A DNA stretch of 16,693 nucleotides from positions 1-16,693 of the forward strand of contig JBOHDX010000040.1 in NCBI GenBank assembly GCA_050700835.1, written 5' to 3'. Every line of letters begins with the position of its first letter. Position 1 is the first letter of the stretch. Of the stretch, positions 6,559 through 13,659 are shown piece by piece. The notes beneath the pieces were generated by a model, which made no database searches, was not told the origin of the DNA, and was given only the letters and a program-made list of their open reading frames with translations. Origin of the DNA: JBOHDX01 sp050700835 (GTDB lineage Bacteria > Actinomycetota > Actinomycetes > Propionibacteriales > Nocardioidaceae). Position numbers and translations under genes: made by a program.

Positions 6559-6850
6559 CTATCTCGCGCCGCGCATCCGGAAGAAGGGAAATGGCAGTGC
6601 GCCCTGCGGGAACGGGTTGGGCAGATCGAGCTTCGGGTCGGACGCGGCCGCCAGAAGCTGGTCGACGGTGAGGCGCAGAGACGATGTCGATGTGCCGTTG
6701 TTACCGAAGGACACATCGGCGTCGAGCACCACGATGTCTCCACCTTCCTGGAAGACGGCCACGGAGATCCGGCCGTCGGCCGTCTGTACGAGCGCCTTGG
6801 TTGCACCGGGGACGCTGCGCGCTGCTCGCGCCTGCCCATCCCGACTCCTC
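6559..6850 (-). pseudogene. C-terminal remnant of an uncharacterised exported or membrane-anchored protein
   Basis: In 6448-6977 no intact gene is visible. On the minus strand one frame has protein-like composition from about 6850 to its stop at 6559: ALVQTADGRISVAVFQEGGD, IVVLDADVSFGNNGTSTSSL, then LRLTVDQLLAAASDPKLDLP NPFP. The alternating beta pattern followed by LTVDQLLAAASDP resembles the C-termini of actinobacterial secreted or anti-sigma-like proteins. No credible N-terminus, signal peptide or Shine-Dalgarno precedes it; the frame opens at 6963 but that part looks random. I read it as a 5'-truncated gene; function unknown. Confidence 0.35.
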
Positions 6851-6885
6851 TCGCCGCACCTGTCTGGCTTGCCTCGCGCCAAGAG

Positions 6886-6901
6886 TGTCACCCAGATGAC
6901 A
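6886..6901. promoter_or_regulatory. TGTCA-N6-TGACA palindrome upstream of the AhpD-like gene
   Basis: A 5-6-5 inverted repeat with perfect arms lies 76 bp before ATG 6978. The geometry is that of Crp/Fnr dimers but the half-site differs from the three sites further right, and no -10 is found at the same offset. Binder unknown. Confidence 0.3.
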
Positions 6902-6977
6902 ATCGAGGACGTGATCGGGGCCCGGGGTCGTTGACCCGACGTACGGAACATCTCACTCATCACACAGGAGGACCCCC

Positions 6978-7520
6978 ATGCCCCGCATCCCCGTCCACAC
7001 CCTCGACAGCGCTCCCGAGAACAGCCGGGACCAGCTGAAGGTCCTGGAGGCGAAGTTCGGCAAGGTCCTGAACATCCACGGCGAGATGGCGCACTCTCCG
7101 GTCGTGCTCCAATCCTACGTCGAGCTGCAGTCGGTCATCGCCGACTACAGCCTGCTCGACGCCCCCACTCGTGAGGCCATCGCCCTCGCGGTCGGAAACG
7201 TCGACGACTGCTCCTACTGCCAGGCCGCGCACACCGGCGGCGGCAAGGCAGCCGGGCTGTCCGACGACGAGATGATCGAGATCCGCCGCGACACCGTCGA
7301 GTTCGACCCGAAGCTGGCGGCGCTGCTCTCCCTCGCCCGCGAGTACACCCGCGACGTCGGCAACGTCTCCGACGCCACCTGGCAAGCCGCGCTCCACGCC
7401 GGCTGGACCGACGAGCAGCTCACCGAGCTGTCCGCGCACGTCACGCTGAACCTGTTGACCAACTACTTCAACCACTACGTGCAGACTGACCTCGACGTCC
7501 CGGCCGCGCCGGAGATCTGA
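6978..7520 (+). CDS. AhpD/carboxymuconolactone decarboxylase-family peroxidase-like protein
   Basis: A 180-residue all-helical CMD/AhpD-family protein. The redox motif is NVDDCSYCQAAHT with C78 and C81 and the proton-relay histidine H85, preceded by the helix TREAIALAVG. This CxxC-xxxH arrangement is that of AhpD-like thiol peroxidases and disulfide reductants rather than of true carboxymuconolactone decarboxylase, so alkylhydroperoxidase-type or general disulfide chemistry is expected. The second repeat (VSDATWQAALHAGWTDEQLT ELSAHVTLNLLTNYFNHY) is normal for single-unit members. The start is fixed by AGGAGGA 6 nt before ATG 6978. It stands alone and ends at a strong terminator; its redox role fits the mycoredoxin genes further right. 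Confidence 0.88.
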   Translation: MPRIPVHTLDSAPENSRDQLKVLEAKFGKVLNIHGEMAHSPVVLQSYVELQSVIADYSLLDAPTREAIALAVGNVDDCSYCQAAHTGGGKAAGLSDDEMIEIRRDTVEFDPKLAALLSLAREYTRDVGNVSDATWQAALHAGWTDEQLTELSAHVTLNLLTNYFNHYVQTDLDVPAAPEI

Positions 7521-7530
7521 GGTCATCTCT

Positions 7531-7568
7531 CGGGCCTGCCGCGCACGCATCGACGCGCGGCAGGCCCG
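7531..7568. terminator. Strong bidirectional terminator
   Basis: CGGGCCTGCCGCGC (7531-7544) and its exact reverse complement (7555-7568) form a 14-bp stem with a 10-nt loop, located between the stops of two convergent genes (7520 and 7593). Confidence 0.88.
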
Positions 7569-7592
7569 GCCTCGGTCCACGAGGTCAGGCGG

Positions 7593-8288
7593 TCAGCCCG
7601 CGAGCTGGTCGGCGAGCTCCGTCAGCGACCCCGCCTGGAGGTCGGGGGCCCTGAAGTAGTCCGGGTAAGGACCACCGGTTCGGTTGATCCACGCGGTGGC
7701 GAGACCCGCGCGGGCGGCGCCGTCGATGTCCCACGGGTGGACGGCGACGAGCATGGCATCCGTGGGGTCGACCCCGCTCCGCTCGAGCGCGTAGGCGTAG
7801 GCGCCTGCAGCGGGCTTCCAGAGGCCGGCGTTCTCGACCGAGAGGAGGGCCTCGAAGTGGCCGCGGATCCCGGCGCGATCGAACAGCGCGTCGGCGACCG
7901 ATGCGGAACCGTTGCTCAGGGTCACCAGCCGGATCTCCGCACCTGCCAGGGCGCGGATCCCGTCCGGGACATCGGGATGCACCGGCAGGCCGGCGAAGCC
8001 CTCCATCACGTGCCGGACGGCGTCCTCGACGCCTCGGTCCAGCGACTGTCCTTCCAGGATGATCCGCAGCGCCTCGCCGGCGAGCGTCGCGAACGACTCG
8101 TTCACACCGACCGCGGTCAGCGCGAAGCCGTCGCGCAGAAGCCCCGCGAACCAGGTCTTCGCCAGGTGGGCCGGCGCCCCGACGTCCTCGAACCGCTCGC
8201 CCATCGGAGCCATGTCCGAGAGCGTCTCGTTCACGTCGAAGACGAGCAGAGCCGGGCGTGCGGAACGTTCAGCGCGAGCATTCGTCAT
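7593..8288 (-). CDS. Haloacid dehalogenase type II (HAD superfamily hydrolase)
   Basis: A 231-residue HAD hydrolase. Motif I is LLVFDVNETLSDM with the nucleophile D18; motif II is VTLSNGS; the motif III lysine is in LWKPAAGAYAYAL; motif IV is VAVHPWDIDGAARAGL, and AWINR follows. This set, especially FDVNxTLSD and VHPWDIxGA, is typical of the type II 2-haloacid dehalogenase-like branch, which hydrolyses C-halogen or phosphoester bonds through an aspartyl intermediate; the true substrate cannot be read from sequence. The frame stays open upstream to 8675 but that part has no family similarity and overlaps the divergent DUF427 gene; ATG 8288 (GAGGGG directly before it) gives the usual length. 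It is monocistronic. Confidence 0.87.
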   Translation of the reverse strand: MTNARAERSARPALLVFDVNETLSDMAPMGERFEDVGAPAHLAKTWFAGLLRDGFALTAVGVNESFATLAGEALRIILEGQSLDRGVEDAVRHVMEGFAGLPVHPDVPDGIRALAGAEIRLVTLSNGSASVADALFDRAGIRGHFEALLSVENAGLWKPAAGAYAYALERSGVDPTDAMLVAVHPWDIDGAARAGLATAWINRTGGPYPDYFRAPDLQAGSLTELADQLAG

Positions 8289-8323
8289 CCCCTCACGGTA
8301 GCCAAGGTGCTCGCGGGTCCTTG

Positions 8324-8339
8324 CGTAAGGATGCTCACA
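8324..8339 (+). promoter_or_regulatory. Crp/Fnr-type site upstream of the DUF427 operon
   Basis: CGTAA-GGATGC-TCACA. A -10-like hexamer AAGACT (8361-8366) begins 29.5 bp after the site centre, so the site would sit near -41.5 of a start at about 8373, a class II activation position. The site lies in the 135-bp gap between the divergent HAD and DUF427 genes. Confidence 0.6.
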
Positions 8340-8423
8340 GTCCGGGCTGGGGTGGTCGGCAAGACTCACGTAGGCCTTTCCGTGCCGTGTCATGTCCGTC
8401 GAGCCGATCAACCAGGAGTCACG

Positions 8424-8741
8424 ATGACGATGCAGGCTGTGTTCCACGGCACCGTGATCGCCGAGAGCGACCACACCACCGTCGTAGAGGGGAACCACTA
8501 CTTCCCCGAGGAGTCCATCCGGGAGGATTACTTCACTCCCACCCGGATGAGGACCCTGTGCCTGTGGAAGGGCGTGGCCAGCTACTACACCGTGACGGTC
8601 GACGGGGCGCGCGCCGAGAACGTCGCATGGCAGTACCGCAGGCCCTCGCCGCTGGTCCGCAAGATCAAGGGGCACGTGGCGTTCTACCCCCAGGTGCGGG
8701 TCGTCGAAGCATCAGCCACGACCCGAAAGGCCGACCACTGA
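8424..8741 (+). CDS. DUF427 domain protein
   Basis: A 105-residue single-domain DUF427 protein. It shows the family pattern: VFHGTVIAESDHTTVVEGNH YFP, then SIREDYFTPTRMRTLCLWKG, ASYYTVTVDG, and the end VRKIKGHVAFYPQVRV. DUF427 is a small beta-rich fold with conserved Trp, Tyr and Lys residues; no reaction is established. The start is ATG 8424 with CAGGAG 6 nt upstream. It is the first gene of an operon: its stop shares bases with the next ATG (TGATG at 8739-8743). The link with a disulfide reductase and a membrane-anchored glutaredoxin suggests a redox setting. Control by the Crp/Fnr site at 8324-8339 is likely. Confidence 0.88.
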   Translation: MTMQAVFHGTVIAESDHTTVVEGNHYFPEESIREDYFTPTRMRTLCLWKGVASYYTVTVDGARAENVAWQYRRPSPLVRKIKGHVAFYPQVRVVEASATTRKADH

Positions 8742-10131
8742 TGGCCACCTATGGTCAGGCCGAGCGGCAGGTCGACGTCGTGGTCGTCGGGATGGGCGTC
8801 GGCGGCGAGGCCGTCGGCGGAGCCCTCGCCCGGGCCGGGCTCGACGTCGTCGGGATCGAGGCCGAGCTGGTCGGCGGCGAGTGCCCCTACTGGGGGTGCA
8901 TCCCGAGCAAGATGATGATCCAGGCCGCCAACCTGCTCGCCGAGGCTCGACGGGTCACCGACATGGCGGGCCAGGTCCACGGCATCACCCCGGACTGGAC
9001 GCCGGTCGCACGACGCATCCGCGAGGAGGCCACCGACGACTGGAACGACCAGGTCGCCGTCGACCGGTTCACCGGCCACGGCGGCCAGTTCGTGCGCGGT
9101 CGTGCACGGATCCTCGGGCCGACCGGGTCGAGGTCCCCGATGAGGGCGTGTACGTCGCCCGCCGCGGCCTGGTGATCGCGACCGGCACCGTGCCCTCGGT
9201 GCCGCCGATCGCCGGGCTGGCCGACACGCCGTGCTGGACCAACCGTGAGGCAGTCTCGGCCGCCGAGCTCCCGGCGTCGCTGATCGTGCTCGGCGGCGGG
9301 GCGATCGGTCTCGAGATCGCCCAGACCTACCGCCGGTTCGGCGTCGAGGTGACGGTTCTCGAAGCTGCGGATCGGTTGCTACCGCCCGAGGAGCCGGAGT
9401 CGTCGACGTTGATCACCGAGGTGCTCACCGGCGAGGGCGTCACCGTGCACGCCGGGACGACGGTCACCGAGGTGCGGCACGACGGAATGTTCCACCTCAC
9501 CGCCGACGGTGTCGGCGGTGATATCTCGGCCGAGCGACTGCTGGTCGCCACGGGACGCCGGTCAGGTCTGGACCGGGGCACTTTGGAGCGGTTGGGTGTG
9601 GACGGCGAGCCCGGGCTGCAGGTCGACGACCGGCTGCGGGTCACCGACGGCGTGTGGGCGGTCGGGGACGTCACGGGCAAGGGTGCGTTCACCCGCATCG
9701 CCACCTACCAGGCCGACCTGGTGGTCGCCGACATCCTCGGCCGCGACCACCCGCGCGCGGACTACCGCGCGGTGCCGCGGGTGACGTTCACCGACCCCGA
9801 GGTCGGGGCCGTCGGGCTCACCGAGGCCCAGGCAGTCGATCGCGGGATACGTGTGATCACCGGAACCGCCCAGGTCCCGTCCTCGGCGCGCGGCTGGATC
9901 CACAAGGCCGGCAACCACGGCGTCATCAAGCTCGTCGCGGACGCCGACAGCTACCTGCTGGTCGGCGCGACCTCGGCCGGTCCGACCGGGGGCGAGGTGC
10001 TCTCTGCGCTCGCCGTCGCCGTCCATGCCCGAGTTCCGGTGAGCGTGCTCGAGCAGATGATCTACGCCTACCCCACCTTCCACCGCGGGATCCAGGACGC
10101 GTTGCGGGACCTGCGGGAGTCTCACCCATGA
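8741..10131 (+). pseudogene. FAD/NAD(P)-dependent disulfide oxidoreductase, single-base frameshift
   Basis: A pyridine nucleotide-disulfide reductase of about 463 residues split by one missing base. The first part (8741 to about 9120) has the FAD motif VVVVGMGVGGEAVG and the redox pair C48/C53 in GGECPYWGCIPSK. Near 9118-9121 the frame changes; adding one C (GGGCCC before GAC) joins ARILGP to DRVEVPDEGV and restores the full protein. The second part has the NAD(P) motif LIVLGGGAIGLEIAQ, the FAD motif WAVGDVTGKGAFTRIATYQA and the dimer domain. The C-terminus reads YAYPTFHRGIQDAL, so the His of the classical HPT motif is Tyr, and there is no vicinal Cys pair. That argues against mercuric reductase and lipoamide dehydrogenase proper; mycothiol or mycoredoxin reductase-like work is inferred from the next gene. 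Overlaps: TGATG upstream, ATGA downstream. Confidence 0.8.
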
Positions 10132-10820
10132 CCGAACAGGCATCGGTGACCGTGTACTGGCGACCGGGTTGCGGGTACTGCCGCGTCCTACGCCGCGGCT
10201 TGGACCGTGCCGGTCTCGAGCGCACCGAGCTCGACATCTGGCAGGACCCCGCGGCTGCCGCGATCGTGCGCTCCTACGCTCAAGGAAACGAGACCGTTCC
10301 CACAGTTCTGGTCGGCGACCGGGCGCTGGTCAACCCGACGGCGGCCGAGGTGATCGCCGCCCACGATCGCCTCACCGGCGGACCCAGTGTCCACGGCACG
10401 TCGAGCACGGCCGGCCCACCCGTCGAGGCCCCCGCGCGCCGCTCGGGGTTCTCGTGGGCTGGAATGGCCACGACCCTGGCGGTCTGCGCGCTCTGGTTCG
10501 GGCTCGCCTCGGCGAACCCCACGACCACCTATCACCTCGCCCCGCTGCTGGCGCTGCTCGCGTGGCCGCTGGTCACACGCGAGCGCCAGGGCAGGGACGA
10601 CTGGCGACCTGGCCTGGTCGCAGCCGGCGGCGCGACCGTGCTGGTGGCCCTGACCACCCTGGTGTTGGTGGGCCGCGGCTCCCTCGACGGCCCAGCTCTG
10701 CTCGGCCCCGATGCCGTAGCCGAGACGGTGATCGTCTCGGCGATCGCGCTCGGGCTCGCGCTCCTCCTGGCACGGCCGCTCGACTCGCGTGAGCCGCGAT
10801 CCGGACCAGTCCGCGAATGA
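10128..10820 (+). CDS. Glutaredoxin/mycoredoxin fused to a membrane domain
   Basis: A 230-residue fusion. Residues 5-82 are a glutaredoxin fold with the active site CGYC (C15/C18 in VYWRPGCGYCRVLRRGL), the cis-Pro loop TVPTVLVGDRALVNP and a C-terminal helix. This is the actinobacterial mycoredoxin type, which reduces mycothiol mixed disulfides. A Gly/Ser/Pro-rich linker (83-107) leads to four predicted membrane segments at about 109-128, 136-150, 162-182 and 197-216. Free mycoredoxins are about 80-90 residues, so the membrane part is an extension that would tether the redox domain to the inner membrane face. ATG 10128 overlaps the reductase stop by ATGA. It is the last gene of the DUF427 operon and converges on the MerT-like gene 19 bp away. 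The membrane domain resembles no family I can name. Confidence 0.8.
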   Translation: MTEQASVTVYWRPGCGYCRVLRRGLDRAGLERTELDIWQDPAAAAIVRSYAQGNETVPTVLVGDRALVNPTAAEVIAAHDRLTGGPSVHGTSSTAGPPVEAPARRSGFSWAGMATTLAVCALWFGLASANPTTTYHLAPLLALLAWPLVTRERQGRDDWRPGLVAAGGATVLVALTTLVLVGRGSLDGPALLGPDAVAETVIVSAIALGLALLLARPLDSREPRSGPVRE

Positions 10821-10839
10821 TCGCCCGCACGCCCGCCTC

Positions 10840-11211
10840 TCAGGCGAAAATGCCCAACCACGTGGTGACGCCGTACAGCACCCCATAGGTGCCCACCGCG
10901 ATGCCGGCGGCCAGCATCAGGCGCGGCCAGGTCGTGCGTACGCCGCTCACGGTGCACTGGTTGCGGCGCCGCAGCGCCCACACGAACAGCCCGACCAGCA
11001 CAGCGAGACCGGCCAGCCGGAAGAGCCAGGCGAATCCGTCATAGAGGTCGGTGGCCCACACGAACGCGGTTCCCGCGCTGACGACGCCGAGCACGGCCAG
11101 CACGGTCGGGCCCACGCAGCACGTCAGCCCTGCGACACCCGCGGCGATCCCGATGCGAATCGCGGGAACGGCTCGATGCGTGGTCTCCAGCTCCTGAGTA
11201 GTTCTGCCCAC
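10840..11211 (-). CDS. MerT-like three-helix membrane protein
   Basis: A 123-residue membrane protein with three predicted helices (about 18-45, 59-80, 97-121). Helix 1 carries a vicinal cysteine pair C31-C32 in AGLTCCVGPTVLAVLG, the hallmark of MerT-type mercuric ion transporters, and C86 lies in the loop after helix 2 (RRRNQCTVSG). Classical MerT has a second cysteine pair there; here only one is seen. Transport of mercury or another soft metal is plausible, but no merR, merP or true merA is nearby. GTG 11211 is chosen because the frame upstream runs into the divergent radical SAM gene. The 82-bp divergent gap contains a Crp/Fnr-type site, so its expression may be linked to that operon. Confidence 0.65.
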   Translation of the reverse strand: MGRTTQELETTHRAVPAIRIGIAAGVAGLTCCVGPTVLAVLGVVSAGTAFVWATDLYDGFAWLFRLAGLAVLVGLFVWALRRRNQCTVSGVRTTWPRLMLAAGIAVGTYGVLYGVTTWLGIFA

Positions 11212-11244
11212 ACGGCCATCCTGGACCGGCGCCCCAGCCGGCTC

Positions 11245-11260
11245 TGTAAGCGCGCACACG
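11245..11260 (+). promoter_or_regulatory. Crp/Fnr-type site upstream of the radical SAM operon
   Basis: TGTAA-GCGCGC-ACACG, sharing the TGTAAGCGCGC core exactly with the site at 15035-15050. Its centre (11252.5) is 41.5 bp before ATG 11294, which coincides with the expected transcription start of a leaderless promoter. Confidence 0.6.
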
Positions 11261-11281
11261 TTCCCGCAGCCGCGGTCGCCA

Positions 11282-11287
11282 TACCGT
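11282..11287 (+). promoter_or_regulatory. Candidate -10 box, leaderless promoter of the radical SAM operon
   Basis: TACCGT (TANNNT) ends 6 nt before ATG 11294, and no Shine-Dalgarno precedes the ATG. Transcription from 11294 would place the Crp/Fnr site at exactly -41.5. Confidence 0.5.
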
Positions 11288-11293
11288 GGCCCC

Positions 11294-12847
11294 ATGACGA
11301 GTCGTGATCGCGACGAGGTGTTCCTCGAGCTCACCCGGTCCATCTGCCCGGTCTGCAAGCGCACCGTCGACGCCGAGGTCAACGCCAGGGACAATCAGGT
11401 GTTCCTGCGGAAACGATGCCCCGAGCATGGCGAGTTCGAGGCGCGGGTCTACGGCGATGCCGAGATGTACGTCGACAGCCAGCGGTTCAACAAGCCCGGC
11501 ACCCGGCCGCTGCGCACCCAGACCGAGGTCAAGGACGGCTGCCCCTCGGACTGCGGCCTGTGCCCGGAGCACAAGCAGCACGCCTGCCTGGGCATCATCG
11601 AGGTGAACACCGGCTGCAACCTGGACTGCCCGATCTGCTTCGCCGACTCCGGGAGCCCGCGCGCCAACGGCCCCGACGGCTACTCGATCACCCTCGACCA
11701 GTGCGCCACCATGCTGGACGCGTTCGTCGCCGCCGAGGGCGAGCCGGAGGTCGTGATGCTCTCCGGGGGCGAACCCACCATCCACCCCGACATCCTCGCG
11801 ATGATCGACCTGGCCCAGCAGCGACCGATCAACGCCGTCAACCTGAACACCAACGGCATCCGACTGGCCACCGACAAGCGGTTCGTGGCCGAGCTGGGTC
11901 GCCGCAACCGGGCCGGCCGGCGGGTAAACATCTACCTGCAGTTCGACGGCCTGGAGGCCGAGACGCATCTGGCGGTCCGTGGCCGCGACCTGCGCGAGAC
12001 CAAGCAGAAGGCACTGGACAACTGCGTCGAGGCCGGCCTGACCGTCACCCTGGTCGCGGCCATCGAGAAGGACCTCAACGAGCACGAGATCGGACCCATC
12101 GTCCGATTCGGCCTGGGCCATCCCGCCGTCCGCTCCATCGCCTTCCAGCCGGTCACCCACTCCGGACGCCACGTCGCGTTCGACCCACTGACCCGGCTGA
12201 CCAACTCCGACGTGCTGCACGCCATCGCCGACCAGCTTCCTCAGTGGTTCACGACCAGGGACTTCTTCCCGGTGCCGTGCTGTGCCCCTACCTGCCGGTC
12301 CATCACCTACCTGCTGACCCAGGGCTACCCCGAGGACCCGGACTTCGGGCTGGTGCCGATCCCGCGGCTGGTGCAGGTGGAGGACTATCTCGACTACGTC
12401 GCCAACCGGGTGATCCCCGACTACGAGATCCGTGAGGCGCTGGAGAAGCTGTGGAGCGCTTCGGCGTTCGTCGGCACCGAGACCAACGACAGCCGGCTCA
12501 CCCGGCTGTCCACCCAGGTCGCCGAGGCGCTCGACTGCGCCGACGCGTGCGGCGTCAACCTTCCCGAGGCCCTGGCCGGGATCACCGCCAATGCGTTCAT
12601 GATCGTGGTCCAGGACTTCCTCGACCCCTACACCCTCAATGTGCGCCAGCTGATGAAGTGCTGTGTGGAGGAGATCACCCCCGACGGCCGGCTGATCCCG
12701 TTCTGCGCCTACAACTCCGTCGGCTACCGCGAGCAGGTCCGTGCCGAGCAGTCCGGGGTACCGGTCGCCGACGTGGTGCCCAACGCGCTGCCGCTCCAGC
12801 CCCGGCTGACGGCCACCCCGTACGGCAGCAAGCAGGCCACCCGATGA
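11294..12847 (+). CDS. Radical SAM protein, Tes/MJ0619-like family
   Basis: A 517-residue radical SAM enzyme. An N-terminal rubredoxin-like part has C18xxC21 and C42; next comes DGCPSDCGLCPEHKQHACLG (C83, C87, C90, C98), then the radical SAM motif C108NLDC112PIC115F. The SAM-binding GGEP motif is at 158-161 (VMLSGGEPTIHPD), and LNTNGIRL follows. The C-terminal half has further cysteines C329/C330/C334 (FPVPCCAPTC), C456/C457 (LMKCCVEEITPDGRLIPFCA) and C471, ready for auxiliary clusters. The CxxxCGLCPxH block before CNLxCPxCF is the signature of the family containing MJ0619 and archaeal tetraether synthase Tes, which joins lipid tails by radical C-C coupling. The first gene of a four-gene operon that ends in a CDP-alcohol phosphatidyltransferase, it probably acts on a lipid; substrate unknown. 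It overlaps the next gene by ATGA. Confidence 0.82.
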   Translation: MTSRDRDEVFLELTRSICPVCKRTVDAEVNARDNQVFLRKRCPEHGEFEARVYGDAEMYVDSQRFNKPGTRPLRTQTEVKDGCPSDCGLCPEHKQHACLGIIEVNTGCNLDCPICFADSGSPRANGPDGYSITLDQCATMLDAFVAAEGEPEVVMLSGGEPTIHPDILAMIDLAQQRPINAVNLNTNGIRLATDKRFVAELGRRNRAGRRVNIYLQFDGLEAETHLAVRGRDLRETKQKALDNCVEAGLTVTLVAAIEKDLNEHEIGPIVRFGLGHPAVRSIAFQPVTHSGRHVAFDPLTRLTNSDVLHAIADQLPQWFTTRDFFPVPCCAPTCRSITYLLTQGYPEDPDFGLVPIPRLVQVEDYLDYVANRVIPDYEIREALEKLWSASAFVGTETNDSRLTRLSTQVAEALDCADACGVNLPEALAGITANAFMIVVQDFLDPYTLNVRQLMKCCVEEITPDGRLIPFCAYNSVGYREQVRAEQSGVPVADVVPNALPLQPRLTATPYGSKQATR

Positions 12848-13659
12848 GTGCCGACCTGGACGCCCAAGTGAACGCGGGGACTCTCAAGGCGTGCTGTGCC
12901 GCCGGCTACTCCACCGACCTCGTCTCGTTGCTGCTCGGCGACAGCTACCACCCGGGCGGCCTCGCGCTGACCCGGCAGCTGTTCGACCGCGTCGGGCTGG
13001 CCTCCGGGCAGCGTCTGGTCGACGTGGCCTCCGGGAGAGGCACCACCGCGCTGCTCGCGGCCCGCGAGTACGGCGCCCGGGTCGACGGCGTCGACCTGTC
13101 GGCCGCCAACGTCGCCCTCGCCACCGGATCCGCGGCCTCCACCGGCCTCACCGACCGTGCCGACTTCCACGTCGGCGACGCCGAGAACCTGCCGCTCCCC
13201 GACGGTTGCGCGGACGTGGTGCTCTGCGAGTGCGCGTTGTGCACCTTCCCCGACAAGCCGACCGCGATGGCGGAGATGGCCCGCCTGCTGCTCCCCGGAG
13301 GCAGGATCGGCATCACCGACGTCGCCGCCGACCGCGAGCGGCTCCCCGACGAGCTGACCGGACTCACCGCCTGGATCGCCTGCGTCGCCGACGCCCGCCC
13401 GCTGAGCGAGTACGCGGACCTGGCCGCCTCCGCCGGCCTGCGGGTGCTGACCACGGAGCCTCACACCGACGCGCTGAGCCGGATGATCGACCAGATCGAG
13501 GCCAGGCTCGAGCTGCTCCGGATGACCGCCAGACATCGCCTGGAGGCGCTCGGCGTGGACTTCACCAAGGCCGGCCCGGTGCTCGGCGCCGCTCGCGACG
13601 CCGTCCGTGACGGCGCACTCGACTACGTGCTGCTCGTCGCGGAGAAGCCATGCGATTGA
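12844..13659 (+). CDS. Class I SAM-dependent methyltransferase
   Basis: A 271-residue methyltransferase. The Rossmann core has motif I LVDVASGRGTTALLA (58-72), the acidic end of strand 2 in RVDGVDLSAANVALA, DAENLPLPDG, and the post-motif LLLPGGRIGITDV. The N-terminal leader holds a vicinal cysteine pair C17-C18 in GTLKACCAAGYSTDLVSLLL and GDSYHPGGLALTRQ, a pattern I associate with an uncharacterised actinobacterial, ArsM/UbiE-related group. Metal or metalloid binding by the CC pair, or methylation of a lipid made by the neighbouring radical SAM enzyme, are both possible; the operon favours the latter. ATG 12844 overlaps the radical SAM stop (ATGA), and the 3' end overlaps the SRPBCC gene by 10 nt, so the genes are translationally coupled. 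Confidence 0.82.
   Translation: MSADLDAQVNAGTLKACCAAGYSTDLVSLLLGDSYHPGGLALTRQLFDRVGLASGQRLVDVASGRGTTALLAAREYGARVDGVDLSAANVALATGSAASTGLTDRADFHVGDAENLPLPDGCADVVLCECALCTFPDKPTAMAEMARLLLPGGRIGITDVAADRERLPDELTGLTAWIACVADARPLSEYADLAASAGLRVLTTEPHTDALSRMIDQIEARLELLRMTARHRLEALGVDFTKAGPVLGAARDAVRDGALDYVLLVAEKPCD

Noticed and set aside
7593..8675. 360-codon version of the haloacid dehalogenase
   Set aside because: The extra 129 codons lie opposite the DUF427 gene and lack any HAD similarity; ATG 8288 gives the normal family length.
8741..10131. Mercuric reductase (MerA) identity for the disulfide reductase, prompted by the MerT-like neighbour
   Set aside because: No N-terminal heavy-metal domain, no C-terminal vicinal cysteines, and the redox motif is CPYWGC rather than the usual MerA CVNVGC.
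10834..10846. CGCCT-ctc-AGGCG hairpin between the mycoredoxin and MerT-like genes as a terminator
   Set aside because: A 5-bp stem with a 3-nt loop that overlaps a stop codon is too weak to call.
11039..12220. 393-codon minus-strand open frame opposite the radical SAM gene
   Set aside because: Composition is that of an antisense shadow (Val/Gly/Arg/Asp/Gln-rich, no motifs), while the plus strand has a complete motif set.
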